Positions 1 to 6,145 of a DNA stretch of 6,574 nucleotides are shown piece by piece. Below the pieces are notes generated by a model. The model was not told the DNA's origin and did no database searches. It worked only from the letters and a program-made list of their open reading frames with translations. The position numbers and the translations under genes were made by a program. The first letter of the stretch is position 1, and every line of letters starts with the position of its first letter. Source of the stretch: Bacteroidota bacterium (lineage in GTDB: Bacteria; Bacteroidota; Rhodothermia; Rhodothermales; UBA10348). The stretch lies in the NCBI GenBank assembly GCA_024640835.1, contig JAHEEH010000115.1:1-6574 (forward strand), given 5' to 3'.

Positions 1-1214
1 ACCGGAAGGTCGCGGGCGCCGGGCGATCCGACCAGCACCTGGAGAATCCGGCCTTCGAGGAGACTGCCGACGGGCTCGCCCGCCTCCATGACCGGCACCT
101 GCGAGATGCCGGCTTCGGTCATGGCCGAGACCGCCTCACCCAGTGTTCGCTCCGCTTCCACAGTGACCAGGCCGCGTTGCCCGTTGCGCCCGGACAGAAT
201 CTGCCCCACGGTCAGCTCCGGCCTGGACTCCAGGAAGCCGTGGTCCTGCATCCACTGGTCGTTGTACGTTTTCCGCAGGTACCGGAATCCTGAATCCGGA
301 AGCAGGACGACGACCACGTCGTCTGCCTTGAGGTCGGCGGCATGGGCCTTGAGCCAGTCCACTGCGCCGTGCGCGGTGAGACCCGAGGACTGCCCGACGA
401 ACAGGCCCTCCTCCCTGGCCAGTCGCCTGGTCATGATCTGCGCGTCACGATCCGTGACGCGGACGTAGTCGTCGACGCAACCGAAGTCCATGTTGCCCGC
501 CAGGATGTCCTCCCCGACCCCCTCGGTCACGTACGGATAGATCTCGTCCTCATCGAATTCTCCCGTGTGGAAGTACTTGAAGTACACGGAGCCGAACGTG
601 TCCACGCCGATGACGCGCACGTCCGGGTTCTGCTCCTTCAGGTAGCGACCACACCCGGAAATCGTCCCACCGGTTCCGGCACTCGCTATGAAATGCGTGA
701 CGCGGCCCCCCGTCTGCTCCCACAGTTCCGGCCCCGTGGTACGATAGTGTGCTTCCGTGTTCGCGGGATTGTCGTACTGGTTCAGGTAGACCGAATTGGG
801 CGTCTCGTCGGCCAGCCGGCGGGCGACACTGTAGTAGGAGCGCGGATCCTCCGGCGCGACCGCCGTCGGACAGACGATGACCTCGGCCCCGAGCGCACGC
901 AGAACGTCGATCTTCTCCTGGCTCTGCTTGTCCGTCGTGGTGAAGAGGCACCGGTACCCCCGGGCGATCGCCACCAGGGCGATGCCTGCGCCCGTATTGC
1001 CGCTGGTTCCCTCGATGATCGTGCCGCCGGGTCGAAGGGAGCCATCCCGCTCGGCCGCGTCGATCATCGTGACTCCGATACGGTCCTTGACCGATCCGCC
1101 CGGCGAGAAGAACTCCACCTTGGCAAGGACACGGCACGGCAAGCCCCTGGTCACCCGGTTGAGCCGGACGAGCGGAGTGTTCCCGATGGTGCCGAGTACG
1201 GAGTCGTGCCACAT
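1..1214 (-). CDS. cbs: Cystathionine beta-synthase, PLP-dependent, with C-terminal CBS domain (3' end cut by window edge)
   Basis: This fold-type II PLP enzyme should condense homocysteine with serine (or O-acetylserine/cysteine) to give cystathionine in the cytosol, the first step of reverse transsulfuration. The frame is open to base 1 and gives 404 codons. It opens 'MWHDSVLGTIGNTPLVRLNRV', the usual start of the family. The PLP lysine is K43 in GGSVKDR, the substrate loop is TSGNTG at 70-75, and the phosphate-binding glycine loop is GTGGT at 180-184. A PDS motif follows near the end of the catalytic domain. After it come 'LTVGQIL' and 'QVPVMEAGEPVGSL', which form a first CBS (Bateman) domain. 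The second is cut off, with perhaps 50 residues missing if the length is typical (about 455). There is no N-terminal heme domain as in animal CBS. The CBS tail argues against plain cysteine synthase CysK/CysM. The frame is also open upstream to an ATG near the kinase start, but the family N-terminus fits ATG at 1214. No clear Shine-Dalgarno precedes it. It is transcribed divergently from the kinase gene. Confidence 0.93.
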   Translation of the reverse strand, partial: MWHDSVLGTIGNTPLVRLNRVTRGLPCRVLAKVEFFSPGGSVKDRIGVTMIDAAERDGSLRPGGTIIEGTSGNTGAGIALVAIARGYRCLFTTTDKQSQEKIDVLRALGAEVIVCPTAVAPEDPRSYYSVARRLADETPNSVYLNQYDNPANTEAHYRTTGPELWEQTGGRVTHFIASAGTGGTISGCGRYLKEQNPDVRVIGVDTFGSVYFKYFHTGEFDEDEIYPYVTEGVGEDILAGNMDFGCVDDYVRVTDRDAQIMTRRLAREEGLFVGQSSGLTAHGAVDWLKAHAADLKADDVVVVLLPDSGFRYLRKTYNDQWMQDHGFLESRPELTVGQILSGRNGQRGLVTVEAERTLGEAVSAMTEAGISQVPVMEAGEPVGSLLEGRILQVLVGSPGARDLP

Positions 1215-1229
1215 GGACGGTGGTGCGCG

Positions 1230-1242
1230 GTTGCTATATTCG
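1230..1242. promoter_or_regulatory. AT-rich island, candidate -10 element(s) in the divergent cbs/kinase region
   Basis: TTGCTATATTC is the only AT-rich stretch in the 127-bp intergenic region. On the plus strand it contains TATATT (1235-1240), a good -10 hexamer for the kinase gene. On the minus strand it contains TATAGC, which would start a cbs mRNA about 10 nt before its ATG. No convincing -35 hexamer is seen at the right distance on either strand. The call rests on base composition and position alone. Confidence 0.3.
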
Positions 1243-1270
1243 GGGACCAGAACGTGCGGCGGGAAGGTAC

Positions 1271-1318
1271 GATCCGGGCCGGTCGGATGGTTCCGACCAT
1301 CCTGATCCCTGCCCGATC
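1271..1318. repeat. Nested and overlapping inverted repeats upstream of the hybrid kinase gene
   Basis: Two perfect 7-bp inverted repeats, each with a 4-nt spacer, overlap here: GGTCGGA-TGGT-TCCGACC at 1281-1298 and GGATGGT-TCCG-ACCATCC at 1285-1302. They cannot form together. Outside them, GATC(C)GGGC at 1271-1279 pairs with GCCCGATC at 1311-1318 with one bulged C. The array lies 24-71 nt upstream of the kinase ATG and 57-104 nt upstream of the cbs ATG. It could be an operator for a dimeric repressor or a structured kinase leader. The symmetry is seen directly; the function is inferred. Confidence 0.5.
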
Positions 1319-1341
1319 GCACAAGCGTCCCCACGTCGCCC

Positions 1342-2781
1342 ATGATCACGCCCGACCCCCTCGCAGGTCAGATCACCGAGTTGTACGTCGCCACGCTCGG
1401 CGTCGATGGCAGGGCCGTCCATCGGAACCGACCCTGGGTGCGACTCCTGGGGGATTCGGAAGACCCGTGGAGCAGGCTCGACCCGCAGGACGCCCTCTCC
1501 GCGGCTTCCAGCGTGAGGGACGCGGCACAGGGCCACCTCGTGACCGGACAGCTGTTCCTCGTGTCGAGTGGCGCCCGGCCCACCCCTCTGCTCCTGCACT
1601 TCGTCCCTGTCCGCGGACCGGAAGATCCCGACCGGATCGTGGCCGTGACCGTGACCGGCGAACTGCTGGTCCAGCCCGAGTCGTGGTCCAGCGCCCAGAC
1701 GGAGCGCCATCGCATGGAGACCCTGGGGCGGATGACCATGGGGATGGCGCACGATTTCAACAACCTGCTGAGCGCCATCCTGGGCCATACCGAGCTGCTC
1801 CGTGTGGCCGCCGACCGACTCGAATCGGGCAGCGTGGACGAGCATGTGACCACGATCGAGAGAGCAGCGCGGGACGGCGCGTCGCTCGTCGAACGGATCC
1901 AGCGGTACATCCGACAGGAGCAGCGGGCCTCCTACACCCCCGTCGACGTCGTCGCACTCATACGGGACGGCATCAGCCTCACGAGGCCCTACTGGTACAA
2001 CGAGCCCCGGCGGCAGGGCATCGAGATCCGGGTGGAGACGCGCGTGCAGGGGGTTCCTCCTCTGATGGGATCGCCCTCCGAACTCCGGGACGTGCTCGTG
2101 AACCTCATACTGAACGCGGTACAGGCCATGCCCGACGGAGGTGTCATCCGTTTCGAGACGTGGGCCGGGGACGGAAAGACCGGGTTCCGGATCAGCGACT
2201 CCGGGATCGGCATGTCGGTCGAGGTTCGCGAGCGCATCTTCGAGCCGCTCTTCACCACCAAGGGCGACCTCGGAAACGGAATGGGCCTCGCCGTCACGTA
2301 CGGAATCGTCCAGGAGCACGGGGGGACGATAGCGGTCGAGTCGGAGCCGGGCTCCGGCACGACCTTCGCGCTTTCGTTTCCCGCCGCACCCGATTCGGAG
2401 AAGGGCACCGGAGCCGAGGCCCCGACCGATCCCGCAGTGACCTACCGGATCCTCGTGGTGGACGATGAGGCCATGGTGCGCAGCGTCCTCAGGCGGCTGC
2501 TCGCACTCCGCGGACACGAGGTCCTCGAGGCCGCCTCGGGCGCGGAGGCGCTGGATCTCGTGTCGGAACGTCCGTTCGACCTCGTCATCACGGACCAGGG
2601 CATGCCGGGCATGAGCGGACGCGAGTTCGCGGGCGAGCTCCGGCGTCGTGGCGCTTCGTTGCCCGTCATCCTCCTCAGCGGCGACACGCACACGGGCAGT
2701 CCGGATGAGGTCGTCGGTGCGGTGCTGGCCAAGCCGTTCCACATCGATGAGGTCGAGAACACCATCCGCCGCCTGATCTGA
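1342..2781 (+). CDS. Soluble hybrid sensor histidine kinase with C-terminal receiver domain
   Basis: This 479-residue protein is a two-component hybrid kinase with no membrane segment or signal peptide, so it should sense a cytosolic cue or be driven by a partner protein. Residues about 9-110 look like a diverged PAS sensor domain. The HisKA dimerisation domain carries the phosphoacceptor H137 in MAHDFNNLL. The HATPase domain has its N-box around N254-N258, the G1 box DSGIG at 286-290, the F-box IFEPLFTTK at 299-307 and the G2 box GNGMGL at 311-316. An Ala/Pro/Thr-rich linker (about 350-366) leads to a receiver domain with acidic pair D374/D375, phosphoacceptor D418, S446 and K464. All catalytic residues look intact. 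The HDFNNLL H-box plus C-terminal receiver is common in NtrB-like and CckA-like hybrid kinases, which usually pass phosphate on through a histidine phosphotransfer protein or another regulator. No such partner or output domain is encoded here, so the signal and target are unknown. The ATG at 1342 lacks a clear Shine-Dalgarno. Confidence 0.92.
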   Translation: MITPDPLAGQITELYVATLGVDGRAVHRNRPWVRLLGDSEDPWSRLDPQDALSAASSVRDAAQGHLVTGQLFLVSSGARPTPLLLHFVPVRGPEDPDRIVAVTVTGELLVQPESWSSAQTERHRMETLGRMTMGMAHDFNNLLSAILGHTELLRVAADRLESGSVDEHVTTIERAARDGASLVERIQRYIRQEQRASYTPVDVVALIRDGISLTRPYWYNEPRRQGIEIRVETRVQGVPPLMGSPSELRDVLVNLILNAVQAMPDGGVIRFETWAGDGKTGFRISDSGIGMSVEVRERIFEPLFTTKGDLGNGMGLAVTYGIVQEHGGTIAVESEPGSGTTFALSFPAAPDSEKGTGAEAPTDPAVTYRILVVDDEAMVRSVLRRLLALRGHEVLEAASGAEALDLVSERPFDLVITDQGMPGMSGREFAGELRRRGASLPVILLSGDTHTGSPDEVVGAVLAKPFHIDEVENTIRRLI

Positions 2782-2787
2782 CAGATC
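2775..2787. repeat. 13-bp perfect dyad over the kinase stop codon
   Basis: GATCTG-A-CAGATC is perfectly symmetric about A2781, the last base of the kinase TGA stop. As RNA it could form only a 5-bp stem with a 3-nt loop, so it is more plausibly a protein-binding site or chance. Its role is unknown. Confidence 0.3.
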
Positions 2788-2797
2788 GGCCACTCGC

Positions 2798-2838
2798 CGG
2801 TCACCCTGACAGTAGACCGCCCTTTGGCGCAGTTTTTG
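2798..2838 (+). terminator. Weak candidate intrinsic terminator after the kinase gene
   Basis: Two short stems lie downstream of the kinase stop. CGGTC (2798-2802) can pair with GACCG (2815-2819). Alternatively CGCC (2818-2821) pairs with GGCG (2826-2829) across a CTTT loop. Two bases later comes GTTTTTG (2832-2838), the only T5 run in this gap. The stems are short and mutually exclusive, so this may attenuate transcription or do nothing. If it is inactive, the kinase and lon could be partly co-transcribed. Confidence 0.3.
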
Positions 2839-2895
2839 AACACCCCTCTCCTCACGCCCGCCAAGGCCTCTTCCGTCCATTTCGCCTTCTGATTC

Positions 2896-5403
2896 ATGTC
2901 TTTCCTACCGCGGGTTCTGATCGACGAGGATCCCGAGCAGAGTATTCCGCTGCCGACTCCCGACGAGGAGCATGCGATGAGCACGTCCGACGTCCCGGAG
3001 GTGCTGCCGATTCTCACACTGCGCAACACGGTGCTCTTTCCGGGCGTGGTGCTCCCCATTACGGTCGGCCGGGACACGTCGCTGCGCCTGGTGAAGGATG
3101 CGTTCGCCGGGGATCGGCTCGTTGGAGTCATCGCCCAACGCGCCGCCGAAACGGAGAACCCCGAGCCCGCCGATCTCTACGAGACCGGGACGGTCGCGAC
3201 CATCCTCAAGCTCATCAAGATGCCCGACGGATCCAAGTCGATCGTCCTGCAGGGCAAGCGCCGGTTTCGCATCCAGGAGTTCATCCAGGACGACCCGTAC
3301 TTCAAGGCCACGGTGCTGCCGCTGATCGAGGAGGCTCCCTCCAGCCGGGTCGAGATCCAGGCGCACGTCCGGTCGATCAAGGAACTGGCGATCCAGATCG
3401 TGAACCTCTCGCCGAATCTGCCCTCCGAGGCGGCCTACGCGATCCAGAACATCGAGTCCCCGACCTTCCTGATCCACTTCATCGCGTCCAACCTCCAGGT
3501 GGACGTCGGCGAGAAGCAGACCCTCCTCGAGACCCTGCCGCTCACCAAGCGGGCCAACCTCATCATGGAACACCTGAACCGGGAACTCCAGGTGCTCCAA
3601 CTATCCGAGGAGATCCGGTCCCGCGTCAAGACGGACGTGGACCAGCAGCAGCGTGAATACCTGCTGCGCCAGCAGATGAAGGCCATCCAGGAGGAGCTCG
3701 GGGAAAGTGAAGGCGCCAGTCGGGACGCCGAGGAGTTGCGCGACCGCGCCGACGACAAGGAGCTTCCCGCTCATGCCCGCAAGACCCTCGACAAGGAAAT
3801 CGAGAAGCTGGAACGGTCCAATCCGGCCTCTCCCGACTACTCGGTCACCCGCAATTACATCGACTGGATACTGGACCTCCCCTGGTTGGAGCACTCGGAC
3901 GACCACCTGGACCTCAATCGGGCCGCGGAGATCCTGGACGAAGACCACTTCGGTCTCGACCAGGTGAAGCGGCGCATCGTGGAGTACCTGGCGGTCCTGA
4001 AGCTCAAGGGAGACATGAAGGCGCCCATCCTGTGCTTCCACGGGCCTCCGGGAGTCGGCAAGACGAGCCTGGGCCGCAGTATTGCACGAGCCGTCGGTCG
4101 CGAGTTCGTCCGCATGTCCCTTGGAGGAATGCGTGACGAGGCCGAGATCCGCGGGCATCGCCGAACGTACATCGGCGCCATGCCCGGACGGATCATCCAG
4201 GGCATGAAGAAGGCTGGCACGGCCAACCCGGTCTTCATGCTCGACGAGGTCGACAAGCTGGGCGCGGACTTCCGCGGGGATCCGTCAAGCGCGCTGCTGG
4301 AGGTCCTCGACCCCGAGCAGAACGTGGCCTTCAACGACCATTACCTGGAGCTGGACTACGACCTGTCCAAGGTGCTCTTCATCGCGACGGCGAATTACCT
4401 GGAGCAGATCCCGGCACCGCTGCGGGACCGGATGGAGCTCATCGAGATCAACGGATATACCCAGGAAGAGAAGCTCGCCATCGCCCGCCAGTACCTGGTC
4501 CCCAGGCAGACCGAGCGCAACGGTCTGAAGGAGGTACAACTGCGGCTGAGGAACGGCGCCCTGCGGCTGATCATCGACGGCTACACCCGGGAGTCGGGCG
4601 TCCGCCAGCTGGAGCGGACCATCGGGGCCGTGGCCCGGGGTGTCGCGCGCAAGGTGGCGACCGGCGAGAGCGACGGAGAGACGGTGGATGCGGGCGATCT
4701 CGAGGGCTACCTGAAGGCCCGACGCTACACGTCCGACGTCGCCGAGCGGACCGATGTCCCGGGCGTCGCGACGGGCCTGGCCTGGACCCCCGTCGGAGGC
4801 GACATCCTCTTCATCGAGGCCTCCGTGTCCCGCGGATCCGGCCGCATGATCCTGACCGGCCAACTTGGCGACGTGATGAAGGAGTCGGCCCAGGCGGCCC
4901 TGTCGTACGTGAAGGCCAACGCGGACGATCTGGGCATCCCTCGGGACGCCTTCCGGTACTGGGACCTGCATGTTCATGTGCCGGCCGGAGCCGTGCCCAA
5001 GGACGGGCCTTCCGCCGGCGTGTCCATGCTGACCGCCCTGACGTCCATCTTCACGCAGCGCCGCGTGCGGAACACGGTGGCGATGACCGGCGAGATCACC
5101 TTGCGCGGCCTCGTGCTCCCCGTGGGGGGAATCAAGGAGAAGGTGCTCGCGGCCAAGCGTGCCGGCATCCGCAAGGTGATCCTACCGGAGAAGAACCGGA
5201 AGGACGTCGCGGAGATCGAAGCCAGGGCGCTCAAGGGACTCAGCGTCGAGTACGTTTCCCGCATGAGGGAGGTGCTGGACCTGGTCCTCGTGCGACAGGC
5301 CCGGATGCGCCCGGACACGTTCTTCAGGGTCGAGGCCGGCGACGTCCCGAACGGGCACACCGCCAACGGCCCTTCGCGCGGCGACGAACCGGCCTACGCG
5401 TGA
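2896..5403 (+). CDS. lon: ATP-dependent protease Lon (LonA type), full length
   Basis: Lon is a hexameric cytosolic AAA+ serine protease that unfolds and degrades misfolded proteins and selected regulators. The product is 835 residues, close to the family's usual length. An acidic leader (1-36) precedes the substrate-binding N domain ('PILTLRNTVLFPGVVLPI'), followed by a helical region with the QQREYLLRQQMKAIQEELGE motif near residues 250-270. The AAA+ module has Walker A GPPGVGKT at 383-390, Walker B D450/E451 and sensor-1 N500. The protease domain has catalytic S706 in PKDGPSAG and K749 in GGIKEK, 43 residues apart as in E. coli Lon. A hydrophilic tail of about 30 residues ends the protein. 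I chose ATG 2896 because an in-frame TGA lies two codons upstream and the leader resembles Bacteroidota-type Lon leaders. The ATG at 2977 has a much better ribosome-binding site and is a real alternative (754 residues or so longer domains unaffected). No clear heat-shock promoter or CIRCE element is seen upstream. The stop abuts that of the convergent small gene. Confidence 0.97.
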   Translation: MSFLPRVLIDEDPEQSIPLPTPDEEHAMSTSDVPEVLPILTLRNTVLFPGVVLPITVGRDTSLRLVKDAFAGDRLVGVIAQRAAETENPEPADLYETGTVATILKLIKMPDGSKSIVLQGKRRFRIQEFIQDDPYFKATVLPLIEEAPSSRVEIQAHVRSIKELAIQIVNLSPNLPSEAAYAIQNIESPTFLIHFIASNLQVDVGEKQTLLETLPLTKRANLIMEHLNRELQVLQLSEEIRSRVKTDVDQQQREYLLRQQMKAIQEELGESEGASRDAEELRDRADDKELPAHARKTLDKEIEKLERSNPASPDYSVTRNYIDWILDLPWLEHSDDHLDLNRAAEILDEDHFGLDQVKRRIVEYLAVLKLKGDMKAPILCFHGPPGVGKTSLGRSIARAVGREFVRMSLGGMRDEAEIRGHRRTYIGAMPGRIIQGMKKAGTANPVFMLDEVDKLGADFRGDPSSALLEVLDPEQNVAFNDHYLELDYDLSKVLFIATANYLEQIPAPLRDRMELIEINGYTQEEKLAIARQYLVPRQTERNGLKEVQLRLRNGALRLIIDGYTRESGVRQLERTIGAVARGVARKVATGESDGETVDAGDLEGYLKARRYTSDVAERTDVPGVATGLAWTPVGGDILFIEASVSRGSGRMILTGQLGDVMKESAQAALSYVKANADDLGIPRDAFRYWDLHVHVPAGAVPKDGPSAGVSMLTALTSIFTQRRVRNTVAMTGEITLRGLVLPVGGIKEKVLAAKRAGIRKVILPEKNRKDVAEIEARALKGLSVEYVSRMREVLDLVLVRQARMRPDTFFRVEAGDVPNGHTANGPSRGDEPAYA
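2965..2980 (+). promoter_or_regulatory. Strong Shine-Dalgarno before an internal lon ATG (alternative start)
   Basis: GAGGAG at 2965-2970 lies 6 nt before an in-frame ATG at 2977, which would remove the first 27 residues of Lon. The upstream ATG at 2896 has no recognisable Shine-Dalgarno. The GAGGAG also encodes Glu-Glu of the acidic leader, so it may be coincidental. The conserved-looking leader argues for 2896, and the ribosome-binding site argues for 2977. Confidence 0.4.
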
Positions 5404-5634
5404 TCAGTCGGGATTGCTGCCCGCCTGTTCGTCCAGAATCTTCGCATCCTCGACGCTGTCGTCCAGCGCCTCGTGGAAGGCCCGTTCGGCCTCACCGATG
5501 AGATCGGCGGTCCGCTCGACCACGAATTCCAGGATACCTCCGACCACACGGGCCACGTTACCCGTAACGAATACGGCCTTCCCCAGCCAGTTGAGGCGGT
5601 CAAACTCCACGATTCGCCGCTCCGGGTCGGTCAT
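5404..5634 (-). CDS. Small acidic protein of unknown function, second gene of a two-gene operon
   Basis: I do not recognise this 76-residue protein. It opens with a charged segment ('MTDPERRIVEFDRLNW'). A hydrophobic or amphipathic stretch follows at about 16-39, with small residues (G18, G25, G32, G33) and R29 inside. An acidic helix-forming region ends the protein. The interrupted hydrophobic stretch is more like a peripheral or surface-binding helix than a clean transmembrane segment. It begins 9 nt after the 106-residue gene. The upstream stop overlaps its Shine-Dalgarno (TGAGG, GAGG at 5645-5642, 7 nt from the ATG), so translational coupling is likely. Its GTG/GCC-rich codon use is like its neighbours. 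Its TGA stop directly abuts the lon stop. Length, ribosome-binding site and gene order support a real gene, but no function can be assigned. Confidence 0.7.
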   Translation of the reverse strand: MTDPERRIVEFDRLNWLGKAVFVTGNVARVVGGILEFVVERTADLIGEAERAFHEALDDSVEDAKILDEQAGSNPD

Positions 5635-5637
5635 CCG

Positions 5638-5646
5638 GGTACCTCA
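5638..5646 (-). promoter_or_regulatory. Ribosome-binding site overlapping the upstream stop codon
   Basis: On the minus strand the stop of the 106-residue gene reads TGAGG, so the GAGG Shine-Dalgarno of the 76-residue gene shares its GA. The next ATG follows 7 nt later. This layout favours reinitiation by ribosomes ending on the first gene. Confidence 0.55.
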
Positions 5647-5964
5647 GGCGGTTCCACCGCCGGACCTGGACCTGCGCGACCCGGGCGTCTTCTTGCCGGC
5701 GGACGGGGCCTTCTTCGCCGCCTTGGCTCGGGCCTTCGGCGCGGGTGCCTCGGCCGGGTCGTCCTCCTTGCAGCAGTCGTCCAGCTTCTCGGCCAGGTCG
5801 TCGAGAACGCTCGACACCACCTTGCCGGCCTGCCCGACACCCTCGGCCATCATGGCCACCATCGAATCGACCAGGAACGCGGCCCGCTCGTCCATGGAAA
5901 GACCGTCGAAGGCCGACCGGGTCTTCCCGTACGCCTCGCTTCGCTCGTGCTTGTCGTCGCTCAT
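5644..5964 (-). CDS. Small protein with helical core and histone-H1-like Lys/Ala/Pro-rich tail, function unknown
   Basis: I do not recognise this 106-residue protein. Residues 1-20 are polar. Residues 22-63 look like one or two amphipathic helices ('DERAAFLVDSMVAMMAEGVG' then 'KVVSSVLDDLAEKLDD'). They end in a vicinal cysteine pair, C64-C65, in an acidic setting. Residues 70-106 form a disordered basic tail rich in Ala, Pro, Lys and Arg, with six lysines and four arginines, followed by SGGG. Such tails occur in bacterial histone-H1-like proteins and in some PHA-granule proteins (PhaF-type phasins). DNA- or granule-associated roles are therefore possible, but neither is shown. It is the first gene of a two-gene minus-strand unit, downstream of the ppdK terminator, so it probably has its own promoter. 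A weak GGTGA lies 3 nt before the ATG, and no convincing promoter hexamers are visible. Confidence 0.7.
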   Translation of the reverse strand: MSDDKHERSEAYGKTRSAFDGLSMDERAAFLVDSMVAMMAEGVGQAGKVVSSVLDDLAEKLDDCCKEDDPAEAPAPKARAKAAKKAPSAGKKTPGSRRSRSGGGTA

Positions 5965-5995
5965 GACTCACCGTTACAGTTGTCGGAAAGGGGCT

Positions 5996-6056
5996 CCGCA
6001 CCGACCAGAAGGGCCGGCCGGGCATCTTTTCCTGCAGTAGACGGCTCCCGGTGCGG
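5996..6056. repeat. CCGCACCG inverted repeat in the leader region of the small operon
   Basis: CCGCACCG at 5996-6003 and its reverse complement at 6049-6056 form a perfect 8-bp inverted repeat around 45 nt. A third copy (6113-6120, direct orientation) is one arm of the ppdK terminator. Between the arms lies the palindrome GGCCGGCC (6012-6019). It could fold in a leader of the 106-residue gene if transcription starts upstream of 6056. Its function is unknown, and short GC-rich repeats can arise by chance here. Confidence 0.35.
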
Positions 6057-6059
6057 CAG

Positions 6060-6086
6060 GTTTCAGCCGCCGGATCGCGGTGAAAC
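6060..6086. repeat. Bulged 10-bp hairpin/inverted repeat between ppdK terminator and small operon
   Basis: GTTTCA (6060-6065) pairs with TGAAAC (6081-6086). Inside, CCGC (6067-6070) pairs with GCGG (6077-6080), with only G6066 bulged and a 6-nt loop. Neither strand has a T-run after it, so it is not a standard terminator. It lies about 100 nt upstream of the 106-residue gene, where an operator would be reasonable. On the minus strand its first T-rich arm overlaps the U-tail of the ppdK terminator. Confidence 0.45.
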
Positions 6087-6121
6087 GAAACGGCGCGGCC
6101 CCCGGGAGGAGGCCGCACCGT
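6083..6121 (-). terminator. Intrinsic terminator of ppdK
   Basis: Read on the minus strand, CGGTGCGGCC (6120-6111) pairs with GGCCGCGCCG (6100-6091) around a 10-nt loop, then TTTCGTTT follows at 6090-6083. All ten positions pair in minus-strand RNA, one of them as a G-U wobble. On the plus strand that position is a C-A mismatch, and no T-run follows, so the orientation is clear. It begins 24 nt after the ppdK stop and separates that gene from the small operon. Confidence 0.8.
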
Positions 6122-6145
6122 CGTGATCTTCCGGACCGGGGCCCG

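Noticed and set aside
550..1212. Minus-strand open frame of 220 codons starting at a GTG beside the cbs ATG
   Set aside because: It is in the wrong frame within cbs. The ATG frame at 1214 carries all cystathionine beta-synthase motifs.
342..2468. Plus-strand open frame of 708 codons crossing cbs and the kinase gene
   Set aside because: It spans the antisense of cbs and then the kinase gene in another frame. The product is Arg/Pro/Gly/Asp-rich low-complexity sequence with no motif, as expected from shadow frames in GC-rich DNA.
1234..2880. Minus-strand open frame of 548 codons opposite the kinase gene
   Set aside because: It lies antisense to a kinase with intact motifs and has biased His/Arg/Gly/Asp-rich composition and no recognisable domain. 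It is a GC-rich shadow.
2833..2884. Possible heat-shock sigma promoter before lon (TTTTTGAAC and CCATTT)
   Set aside because: The two elements are about 36 nt apart, far beyond the 13-17 nt spacing of sigma-32 promoters. No CIRCE inverted repeat is present either.
5600..6118. Minus-strand open frame of 172 codons overlapping both small genes
   Set aside because: It would start at the ppdK terminator and hairpin region, and its product is Arg/Gly-rich with no helix pattern. The 106- and 76-codon frames explain the region better.
5473..6126. Plus-strand open frames (208 and 217 codons) over the small operon
   Set aside because: They are antisense shadows. The minus-strand genes have coupled ribosome-binding-site spacing and plausible protein composition, and the plus frames are repetitive Arg/Pro/Ser/Gly sequences that run through the terminator region.
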